In this document: positions 6,546 through 12,024 of the stretch, piece by piece
How positions within the stretch are numbered: position 1 is the first letter of the stretch
Layout: each line of letters begins with the position of its first letter
Assembly (NCBI GenBank): GCA_025925615.1
Contig: JAICLN010000079.1
Span: 1-12,024, forward strand
Direction of reading: 5' to 3'
Source: Actinomycetospora sp.
Lineage (GTDB): Bacteria; Actinomycetota; Actinomycetes; Mycobacteriales; Pseudonocardiaceae
DNA: 12,024 nucleotides
Position numbers and translations under genes: made by a program
Notes under the pieces: model-generated
Database searches by the model: none
What the model was told of the DNA's origin: nothing
Seen by the model: only the letters and a program-made list of their open reading frames with translations

Positions 6546-7435
6546 GTGTTGCACACGACGACGACGCCCTCCGCCCGGCGGCGCGCGTTCCGAGACGGCC
6601 TGCAGTCGGACCGGCTGCTGCGGCTGCCCGGCGCCCCGAACCCGTTGGGTGCGCGCATGATCGCCGAGGCCGGGTTCGAGGGCGTCTACGTCTCGGGGGC
6701 CGTGGTGGCGGCTGACCTCGCGCTGCCCGACGTCGGGCTCACGACGCTCACCGAGGTCGCGTCCCGGACCGCCCAGATCACCCGCGTGACCGACCTCCCC
6801 GTGCTCGTCGACGCCGACACCGGCTTCGGTGAGCCGCTCTCGGCCGCCCGCACGGTGCAGCTGCTCGAGGACGCCGGCGCCGCGGGCTGCCACGTCGAGG
6901 ACCAGGAGAACCCGAAGCGCTGCGGGCACCTCGCGGGGAAGCACGTGCGCCCGGTCGCGGAGATGGTCCGCACCGTCCGGGCCGCGGTGGGCGGTCGTCG
7001 TGACCCGACTTCGTCGTCTGCGCGCGCACCGACGCCGCCGCCGTCGAAGGGCTCGACGCGGCGCTCGACCGCGCGAAGGCCTACGTCGACGCGGGCGCGG
7101 ACATGGTCTTCGCCGACGCGGTGTCCGGCCCGGCCGACATCGAGCGGGTCCGGGCCGGCCTGGAGGTCCCGCTGCTCGTGAACATGACCGAGTTCGGCCG
7201 CAGCGAGCTGCTCTCGGTCGCGCAGCTCGCGGACCTCGGCGTCGACGTCGTGATCTACCCGGTCACCCTGTTCCGGCTCGCGATGGGCGTGGTGGCCGAC
7301 GGGCTGCGCACCCTCGCCGACGAGGGCACCCAGACCGGTCTGCTCGAGCGGATGCAGACCCGCGAGCAGCTCTACGAGGTCCTCGACTATGACGCCTACG
7401 CCGCGTTCGACGAATCCGTGGCCGGCTTCCGGTAG
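6546..7435 (+). pseudogene. prpB: Methylisocitrate lyase (ICL/PEP mutase family), frameshifted
   Basis: Methylisocitrate lyase splits 2-methylisocitrate into pyruvate and succinate in the methylcitrate cycle of propionate breakdown. Frame one (from GTG 6546, GGAGG at 6530-6534) carries LPGAPNPLGARMIAEAGFEG (27-46), VDADTGFGE (88-96) and the catalytic loop KRCGH (124-128). After codon 154 (7005-7007) it turns into Ser/Pro/Arg-rich nonsense ending at 7181. The family sequence continues in another frame from 7010: FVVCARTDAAAVEGLDAALD, later NMTEFGRSELLSVAQL and VIYPVTLFRLAMG, to a normal end at 7435. Restoring one base (probably G) between 7007 and 7008 gives DPDFVVCARTD and a 296-residue protein of normal length. 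Both halves are well conserved, with no other damage, so this is either a very recent deletion or a sequencing error. No prpC or prpD lies in the window. Confidence 0.88.
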
Positions 7436-7436
7436 C

Positions 7437-7467
7437 CCGCGCTCGGCCGGGCGCGAGGCGAGCGCGG
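7437..7467 (+). terminator. Possible hairpin terminator after prpB
   Basis: CCGCGCTC (7437-7444) can pair with GAGCGCGG (7460-7467) around a 15-base GC-rich loop, starting two bases past the prpB stop. It has no U-run. GC-rich hairpins arise easily by chance in this DNA, so this is a weak call. The remainder of the gap to 7598 shows no gene and no promoter I would defend. Confidence 0.35.
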
Positions 7468-7598
7468 CGGCTGGGCGCACCACGCTCGTCGGGTGGCTGA
7501 GGCGTCGCGTGCCGTCGGCCCAACTCTGCTCGACGGCGTATGCGGTCCGGTCGCGTCGGGGCAGCCGCTGCCACGACCGACGACGATCGAGGTGAGCG

Positions 7599-9131
7599 AT
7601 GTCCGAGGACACTGCCCAACAGGAACAGAGCGACGGTGGGGCCCCTGCCGTCCAGGACCAGGGAACGGGCCAGGGCGGCGGCAACACCCGGGGGGGCGGG
7701 GACGACGGCAGCCCGGACGTCTACCTGGACGTGCCGGTGCTGCAGGTCGACGAGATCGACCTCGAGGTCGAGGACCTGCGCGCGCACGTGTCGCTGCAGG
7801 CCGAGGTGCTCGACCTGGTGAAGCTCAACGTCGGCGTCGACGCCTCGCTGGGCCGCGTGAAGCTCGGCATCCGGGGCGTCAATGCGCAGGCGACGCTGAA
7901 GGTCCGGCTCGACGAGGTCGCGGGGATCGTCGACCGGGTGCTGGACACCATCGACCGGAACCCCCAGATCCTCGAGCACGTGACCCGAGGGCTCGGGCAG
8001 GCCACCGAGGAGGTGGGCTCGGGCGCGGGTCACGCGGTCGAGCAGCTCGGTGGCGGCGCGAGCGACGCGGTGTCCGCGGTGGGCTCCGGCGCCGGGACGG
8101 CCGCGGGTGAGCTGGGACGGGGCGCCGGCGAGGCGGTGTCGGACGTCGGCGAAGGCGCCGGCGAGGCGGTGTCCGACGTCGGCGAGGGCGCCGGCGAGGC
8201 GGTGTCGGACGTCGGCGAAGGGGCCGGCGAGGCGGTGACGGAGGTCGGCGAAGGGGCCGGCGACGCCGTCTCGGACGTCGGCGAAGGGGCCGGCGACGCG
8301 GCCTCCCAGGCCGGCGCCGGTGGCGAAGCGATCTCGGGTGCCGCACAGGGCGCCGGCGAGGTGGCGACGGGGGCCGGGGACACCGTCTCCGAGGTGGGCG
8401 ACACCACCAGCCGGCTCGTCGACGTGGTCGCCGACGCGTCGGGCAACGGCGACACCCACACCGACGCCGACACCGACGACGTCGAGGACGCCGAGGACAC
8501 CGAGGACACCGACACCGACACCGAAGACGCCGAGGGCGGCGACACCGAAGACACCGAGGACACCGACGCCGAGGACACCGAGGACACCGAGGACACCGAC
8601 GCCGAGGACACCGACGCCGAGGACACCGACGCCGAGGACACCGACGCCGAGGACACCGAGGACTCCGACGAGGACTCCGAGGACCTCGAGGAATCCGACG
8701 CTGAGGACTCCGACGGTGACGACTCCGACGACGAGGCCCCGGACGCGGACTCCGAGGACGAGGACGAGGCCGCGGACGAGGCCGCGGACGCCGCCGACGA
8801 CGACGAGAGCGCCGACGACGACGCCGCGACCGCCCAGGACTCGTCGACGACCTCCGCCGAGGACGCGGTGGACACCGAGGTCGACCCTCCGGACGAGGAC
8901 GCGGGACCGGTCCGGCGAGCCGCGACCGGGCGGCGGGCCCGGACGGCGAGCGCGTCCGAGGGGCGGCGCAGCGAGCGGCAGGAGCGCAGCGAGCGGCAGG
9001 AGCCGGAGCGGCGATCGACCGGCCGCCGCAGCAGCTCCGGCTCGCAGCAGCGGGCCGGCGACCAGGACGAGGCTCCGGCCCGGCCCCGTCGGGCGACGCG
9101 CGCACCGCGTCGCAGGAGCGGCGACTCGTGA
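7599..9131 (+). CDS. Unknown repeat protein: 11-mer helical repeats, acidic block, basic tail
   Basis: A 510-residue protein whose function I do not recognise. Parts in order: a Gly/Gln-rich disordered start (1-38); a segment at 40-128 that looks conserved, mixing amphipathic strands and a helix (DVYLDVPVLQVDEIDLEVED, VKLNVGVDASLGRVKLGI, VDRVLDTIDRNPQILEHV); nine contiguous 11-residue repeats at 139-237 with consensus VGEGAGEAVSD; a very acidic block at about 288-434 in which 64 of residues 288-390 are Asp or Glu; and a basic tail at 437-510 with 22 Arg in 74 residues. I recall similar 40-128 segments in other actinobacterial proteins of unknown role, but cannot name them. The 11-mers fit an amphipathic 11/3 helix like that of LEA proteins or synuclein. 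No signal peptide or membrane helix is seen, so it should be cytoplasmic. ATG 7599 follows GAGGTGAG. The gene overlaps the next one by GTGA. Confidence 0.85.
   Translation: MSEDTAQQEQSDGGAPAVQDQGTGQGGGNTRGGGDDGSPDVYLDVPVLQVDEIDLEVEDLRAHVSLQAEVLDLVKLNVGVDASLGRVKLGIRGVNAQATLKVRLDEVAGIVDRVLDTIDRNPQILEHVTRGLGQATEEVGSGAGHAVEQLGGGASDAVSAVGSGAGTAAGELGRGAGEAVSDVGEGAGEAVSDVGEGAGEAVSDVGEGAGEAVTEVGEGAGDAVSDVGEGAGDAASQAGAGGEAISGAAQGAGEVATGAGDTVSEVGDTTSRLVDVVADASGNGDTHTDADTDDVEDAEDTEDTDTDTEDAEGGDTEDTEDTDAEDTEDTEDTDAEDTDAEDTDAEDTDAEDTEDSDEDSEDLEESDAEDSDGDDSDDEAPDADSEDEDEAADEAADAADDDESADDDAATAQDSSTTSAEDAVDTEVDPPDEDAGPVRRAATGRRARTASASEGRRSERQERSERQEPERRSTGRRSSSGSQQRAGDQDEAPARPRRATRAPRRRSGDS
8013..8309 (+). 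repeat. Nine in-frame 33-base repeats coding for 11-mers
   Basis: These bases code for nine 11-residue units without a gap (residues 139-237). The last six (8112-8309) are the most alike at DNA level, each built round GGCGCCGGCGAGGCGGTGTC or a close variant. The first three are more diverged. This suggests growth by tandem duplication from the 3' side, with room for copy-number change between strains. Confidence 0.8.
8589..8648 (+). repeat. Four tandem 15-base EDTDA repeats in the acidic block
   Basis: GAGGACACCGACGCC occurs four times in a row and codes for EDTDA (residues 331-350). The surrounding DNA (about 8475-8665) is made of related GAGGACACC and GACACC units. The array keeps frame and is part of the coding sequence. 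Confidence 0.85.
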
Positions 9132-9325
9132 GCTGGCTGTCGTTCCGCAGCTCGGTGGCCGCGGAGGAGATGACGTTCGGCGAGGTCGACGGCGACGAGA
9201 TCGTCTTCTCCGGTGACGCCTCCGCGGACTCGTGGTCGCGCACCCGTCGTCGGAACCTACCGCCCGCGGTGAGCCCGCACACGACCTACCGCGACGTCCG
9301 CATCGACCTCGAGATCGAGTCGTAG
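9128..9325 (+). CDS. Small orphan protein, translationally coupled
   Basis: A 65-residue protein I do not recognise. Its GTG start (9128) overlaps the TGA stop of the repeat-protein gene in the four bases GTGA, the usual sign of translational coupling. Nearly all third codon positions are G or C, which supports a real gene. The sequence begins MSWLSFRSS, continues through an acidic middle (EEMTFGEVDGDEIVF), a basic RTRRR patch and ends TYRDVRIDLEIES. It has no membrane helix and no cysteine. Being coupled to the 510-residue protein, it is probably made in fixed proportion to it and may be its partner; this is inference. Its TAG stop (9323-9325) lies in the left end of palindromic element copy B. 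Confidence 0.7.
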   Translation: MSWLSFRSSVAAEEMTFGEVDGDEIVFSGDASADSWSRTRRRNLPPAVSPHTTYRDVRIDLEIES

Positions 9326-9397
9326 GTGCCTCCGGCTCGTGTGCACGTTCCGGGGGGATAACCCCGGAAAGTGCTCACGAGCGCGCAGCGCACCTAC
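9322..9397. repeat. Dispersed palindromic element, copy B
   Basis: A 76-base imperfect inverted repeat filling the space between two convergent genes. Both ends read GTAGGTGC inward (plus strand from 9322, minus strand from 9397), and both arms run into GCTCGTG-GCAC-TTCCGGGG. The TAG at the left end is the stop of the 65-residue gene and the TAG at the right end is the stop of the HhH-GPD gene. Its right 36 bases (9362-9397) match copy A 5714-5749 at 35 of 36 positions. Confidence 0.75.
9339..9378. terminator. Hairpin core of element copy B, probable bidirectional terminator
   Basis: GTGTGCACGTTCCGGGG (9339-9355) pairs with CCCCGGAAAGTGCTCAC (9362-9378) at 15 of 17 positions around a six-base loop. 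The two mismatches lie in the left arm, while the right arm is the same as in copy A. It lies 14 bases past one stop and 16 past the other, so it can end both convergent transcripts. Confidence 0.65.
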
Positions 9398-9978
9398 GAC
9401 TTCGCGGCCGCCTTCTCCTTCGCCGCCTTCTTGGCCGCCTGCTTGAAGTCGCGGACCTCGGCGAGCGTGGTGGGGTCGACGACGTCGGCGATGGAGCGCC
9501 GGGAGCCCTCGTCGCCGTAGGAGCCGGCGGCGTCGCGCCAGCCGTCGAGCTCCAGCCCGCACTGCTTGCCCAGCAGTGCGGTGAAGATCTGCGCCTTCAT
9601 CTTCCCCCACCCGGGCAGGGCGTTCAGCCGGCGGAAGACGTCGTCCCCGTCGGCGGCTTCGGTCCAGATGCGCGTGACGTCGCCGTCGTAGTCCTCGACG
9701 ATCGCCCGGCACACCTCCTGCACCCGCTCGGCCATCGACTTCGGGTACCGGTGCAGCGCCGGCGGGCCGGTGAACGCGGCGACGAGCTCGTCGTGGTCGT
9801 ACTCGGCGATCTTCTCGGCGGTGATCTCGCCGATCCGCTCGGTCAGCAATGCCGGGCCGGCGAACGCGCGCTCCATCGGGAACTGCTGGTCGAGCTGCAT
9901 CCCGATCAGCAGGGCGAGCGGGTTCTGCGAGAGGACCGCGTCGGCGTCCGGGTCCTGGGCGAGGGTCAGGGTCGGCAC
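9394..9978 (-). CDS. HhH-GPD family base-excision DNA repair protein
   Basis: A 194-residue protein of the helix-hairpin-helix DNA glycosylase superfamily, in the uncharacterised actinobacterial branch whose N-terminus reads like NPLALLIGMQLDQQFPMERAF (19-39 here). The hairpin LPGWG lies at 121-125. Aligning it with endonuclease III LPGVGRK places D145 (in LELDGW) where the catalytic aspartate is, while the AP-lyase lysine position is M127, flanked by K126 and K128. There is no Cys cluster for an iron-sulfur centre. The C-terminus is a Lys/Ala tail (about 179-194) that may aid DNA binding. The likely role is removal of a damaged base, lesion unknown. The GTG at 9978 lies 10 bases behind the acetyltransferase stop, so it is probably the last gene of that operon. 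Its TAG stop lies in palindromic element copy B. Confidence 0.88.
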   Translation of the reverse strand: MPTLTLAQDPDADAVLSQNPLALLIGMQLDQQFPMERAFAGPALLTERIGEITAEKIAEYDHDELVAAFTGPPALHRYPKSMAERVQEVCRAIVEDYDGDVTRIWTEAADGDDVFRRLNALPGWGKMKAQIFTALLGKQCGLELDGWRDAAGSYGDEGSRRSIADVVDPTTLAEVRDFKQAAKKAAKEKAAAKS

Positions 9979-9988
9979 GAGCGCCAGC

Positions 9989-10531
9989 CTACGACGCCGG
10001 GTCCGCGACCAGGAGCTTCGTCAGGACCGCGAAGCGCAGGTCCGGGTCGTGCGGGAAGCCGACGCCGGGCTCGCCGTAGGGGAACGGGCGGGTCTCGCCG
10101 GTCCGCACGTAGCCGCGGCGCTCGTACCAGGCGATGAGCTCGACGCGCCGGTCGATGACGCACAGCTCCATCGTCGACGCCCCGGCGGAGCGCGCGTGCT
10201 CCTCGGCGGCCGCCTGCAGCGCCTTCCCGAGCCCGGTGCCCTGGGCGCGCGGGCTCACCGCGAACATCCCGAACGACGCCGTGTCCTCCCCCGCCCGGTG
10301 GGTCACCGCGGCGCACCCGTCGTAGGGACCCGCGACGAGCAGGGTGATGGCAGGGTCGGCCAGGTCGGCGGCGAGCAGCTCGCGGGTGGTCCGCGGGCCG
10401 TCGATCAGCTCGGCCTCGGTGGTCCAGCCGCTCTGCCCACCCTCGCCGCGGTAGGCGGCGTGGATCAGCTCGAGCAGCGGGTCCACATCCTGCGCGACGG
10501 CGGGCCGGACGGTGAGCGGAGCGGCGGTCAC
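9989..10531 (-). CDS. GNAT family N-acetyltransferase
   Basis: A 180-residue acetyltransferase that should move the acetyl group of acetyl-CoA to an unknown amine. The start is typical of the fold (APLTVRPAVAQDVDPLLELI). The coenzyme A-binding motif A is FGMFAVSPRAQGTGLGKAL (87-105, with QGTGLG at 97-102), and the motif B region WYERRGYVRTGETRPF (135-150) is also typical. Length is normal for the family. The frame is open further upstream to 10996, but GTG 10531 gives the natural N-terminus and overlaps the DUF1365 stop as GTGA, so translation is likely coupled. The substrate cannot be read from the sequence. Confidence 0.88.
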   Translation of the reverse strand: MTAAPLTVRPAVAQDVDPLLELIHAAYRGEGGQSGWTTEAELIDGPRTTRELLAADLADPAITLLVAGPYDGCAAVTHRAGEDTASFGMFAVSPRAQGTGLGKALQAAAEEHARSAGASTMELCVIDRRVELIAWYERRGYVRTGETRPFPYGEPGVGFPHDPDLRFAVLTKLLVADPAS

Positions 10532-11280
10532 GCCCGCGATCCTGCCTCCTCGGACTCGATCTGGCCCAGCCCCCGGTCGACGTCGGCGGCGGTCCGCGGG
10601 ATCACCGGCAGCCCGCGGGCCCACAGCGAGATCCCCCGGCGGCGGATGGCGAGCGCGACCCGCTGCGTGACGAACGGGTGCCGGAGCAGGGACCGCACCA
10701 CCGCGCGCGTCGTCACCGGGCGCCGCGTGCCGTGCATCGTTGCGACGAAGGCCGTGGTGAGCCCACCGGCCTCGTCGGGACGACGCAGCACGACGGTCGC
10801 CGCGAGCGACTCCCCCGGCTCCGGGACCTTCATCCGGTACTCGCCGTCGACCGGGAAGAACGGCGAGACGTAGAACGCCTTGTCGACGCGGGCGCGGCCG
10901 GCGTCGTCCACGTCGAGCAGGTAGTGATGGCGCCCGCCGTAGGTGTTGTGCACCTCGGCGACGACGGCCGTGAGCGCCCCGGCGTCGTCGTGGCACCAGT
11001 ACAGGGTGATCGGGTTGAAGACGTACCCGAGGGTGCGCGGGTGCGCGAGCATGAGCACCTGCGCCGGGCGGGGGCGGCCGCTCGCGGCGAGGAACGCGTC
11101 GAGGTTCTCGCGGATGGAGCGGTCAGGGCGTCCGAGGTGGTCGGCGCCGCGGAAGGCGATCCCCGGCAGGCGCGGCAGCTCGTCGAGGTCGACGAGCCAG
11201 AGGTACAGGCGGTGGGTGAACGCGTCGTCGAGCGTCTGGGAGCGGCGGTGGGCGACGACGACGTCGTAGAGAGCCGTCAC
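10528..11280 (-). CDS. DUF1365 family protein
   Basis: A 250-residue protein of the DUF1365 family. Conserved stretches are GYVFNPITLYWCHD (85-98), EVHNTYGGRHHYLL (109-122, His-rich) and KAFYVSPFFPVDGEYRM (134-150). The biochemical role is unknown. In many bacteria the gene lies between an FAD-dependent oxidoreductase and a cyclopropane-fatty-acid-synthase-like methyltransferase, which has led to proposals of a role in membrane lipid modification. Here the oxidoreductase is present just upstream, but the methyltransferase does not follow; an acetyltransferase does. GTG 11280 overlaps the oxidoreductase stop as GTGA (a second GTG at 11283 is possible), with GGTGGAG just before it. Confidence 0.9.
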   Translation of the reverse strand: MTALYDVVVAHRRSQTLDDAFTHRLYLWLVDLDELPRLPGIAFRGADHLGRPDRSIRENLDAFLAASGRPRPAQVLMLAHPRTLGYVFNPITLYWCHDDAGALTAVVAEVHNTYGGRHHYLLDVDDAGRARVDKAFYVSPFFPVDGEYRMKVPEPGESLAATVVLRRPDEAGGLTTAFVATMHGTRRPVTTRAVVRSLLRHPFVTQRVALAIRRRGISLWARGLPVIPRTAADVDRGLGQIESEEAGSRA

Positions 11281-12024
11281 CACTCCACCCCGAACGACGC
11301 CGCCGCCCGCACCCCGGAGGCGCAGCCGTCCTCGTGGAAGCCCCAGCCGTGGTAGGCGCCGGCGAAGGCGATCCGGCCGTCGTTCAGCTCCGGCAGCCGC
11401 TTCTGGGCCGCGACCGAGGCGGGCGTGTAGGCGGGGTGCTCGTAGTCCATCCGCGCGATCACCGTCGACGGATCGACGCGGTCCGTGGCGTTCAGGGTGA
11501 CGACGTAGGTCCGGGGGCCGTCGAGGCGCATCAGCCGGGTCATGTCGTAGCTGACGAGCACGCGGTCGTCGCCGGGGACGCGCAGCAGGTTCCACGACGC
11601 CCGGGCGCCGGCGGCCCGCGGCAGGACCGAGGTGTCGGTGTGCAGCCAGGTCTCGTTCGCCGAGTAGGTGAACGCGCCCAGCAGCTCGCGCTCGGGCACC
11701 GTGGGGGCGGACAGCAGCGACAGCGCGGTGGGGGCGTGCGTGGCGACGACGACCCGGTCGAACGGGTGCGCCGCGTCCGCGTCGTCGCGGATCTCGAACC
11801 CCTCGCCGTCGCGGGTCACCGCCCGGACCGGGGTGGACACCTCGACCGCGGTCAGGCCCTTCACCACGCGCTCGACGTAGCGCGCCGAGCCTCCGACGAC
11901 GGTCTTCCACTGGTGCGAGCCGCCGACCGAGAGCAGGCCGTGGTTGGCGAGGAACGCGAACAGGTAGCGGGCCGGGTACTGCATCGACAGTTCGGCGCCG
12001 GACGACCAGACCGCGGAGACCACC
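11277..12024 (-). CDS. FAD-dependent amine-oxidase-like oxidoreductase, C-terminal part
   Basis: The last 248 or so codons of a flavoprotein whose N-terminal part, with the FAD dinucleotide-binding fold, lies beyond the window edge. Visible features are SVGGSHQWKTVVGGSARYVE, the middle FAD-domain strand FDRVVVATHAPTAL and the C-terminal flavin-contacting stretch IAFAGAYHGWGFHEDGCASG, all typical of the NAD/FAD-binding amine-oxidase-like proteins paired with DUF1365. The substrate is unknown; a lipid role is proposed for relatives. It is the first gene visible in a tight minus-strand run and overlaps the DUF1365 start by four bases (GTGA). The apparent start at 12023 is only the window edge, not a real start codon choice. 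Confidence 0.88.
   Translation of the reverse strand, partial: VVSAVWSSGAELSMQYPARYLFAFLANHGLLSVGGSHQWKTVVGGSARYVERVVKGLTAVEVSTPVRAVTRDGEGFEIRDDADAAHPFDRVVVATHAPTALSLLSAPTVPERELLGAFTYSANETWLHTDTSVLPRAAGARASWNLLRVPGDDRVLVSYDMTRLMRLDGPRTYVVTLNATDRVDPSTVIARMDYEHPAYTPASVAAQKRLPELNDGRIAFAGAYHGWGFHEDGCASGVRAAASFGVEW

Noticed and set aside
7103..7435. Separate 110-residue gene at the 3' end of prpB
   Set aside because: Its sequence is the exact continuation of methylisocitrate lyase after the frameshift, so it is part of one broken gene and not an independent one.
6686..7687. Minus-strand 333-codon frame across prpB
   Set aside because: It runs antisense through the conserved lyase motifs and past the gene end, with no family likeness.
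7263..8459. Minus-strand 398-codon frame with GAFADVRHRLA repeats
   Set aside because: The repeats are the mirror of the 33-base repeats in the plus-strand gene, which has a good ribosome binding site and a coupled downstream gene.
8475..8665. Possible CRISPR or microsatellite array
   Set aside because: Units are contiguous without spacers, keep the reading frame and code for EDTDA-type peptides.
8030..8875. Ser-rich 281-codon minus-strand frame (SSVSSAS-type) resembling an adhesin
   Set aside because: It is the antisense reading of the Asp/Glu/Thr repeats; GAC and GAG codons read backwards give Val, Ser and Leu, and there is no start signal or signal peptide.

Overview
The window is very GC-rich, uses GTG starts freely and has G or C at nearly all third codon positions. 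Its gene families (NmtR-type metal sensor, DUF3039 and DUF3099 proteins, cobF, actinobacterial-type PrpB) point to an actinobacterial chromosome. A Pseudonocardiales host such as Actinomycetospora or Pseudonocardia is my guess, not something the sequence proves. I see no phage, transposase, CRISPR, tRNA or rRNA.

Layout. (1) 1-359 holds no gene I can support. (2) 360-2980, minus strand: DUF3099 membrane protein, then DUF3039 small Cys-rich protein, then an SF2 helicase, a housekeeping-type actinobacterial gene set. (3) 3241-5643: a P1B-4-type metal-exporting ATPase (minus) diverges from an NmtR-like ArsR-family Ni/Co sensor (plus). A perfect inverted repeat between them is the likely operator and overlaps the ATPase start codon. 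(4) 5746-7435: cobF of cobalamin synthesis (minus) diverges from a prpB methylisocitrate lyase gene (plus) that is broken by a one-base deletion near 7007/7008. (5) 7599-9325: a 510-residue protein of unknown function, built of a conserved-looking N-terminal segment, nine 11-residue repeats, a very acidic segment and a basic tail, followed by a translationally coupled 65-residue orphan. (6) 9394-12024, minus strand: a tight run of an FAD-dependent oxidoreductase (cut by the window edge), a DUF1365 protein, a GNAT acetyltransferase and an HhH-GPD DNA-repair protein; the first two junctions are 4-base GTGA overlaps.

Two things stand out. The first is a dispersed palindromic element of about 75 bp, present twice (about 5675-5749 and 9322-9397), each time between convergent genes. 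Its ends carry GTAGGTGC, and in the second copy the TAG at both ends is the stop codon of the two flanking genes; in the first copy one end supplies the cobF stop. The second is the 510-residue repeat protein, whose charge-block layout matches no family I can name.

Metabolic links are inference: a Ni/Co sensor and exporter beside a cobalamin gene suggests a cobalt-related neighbourhood, and the broken prpB would affect the B12-independent route of propionate use.
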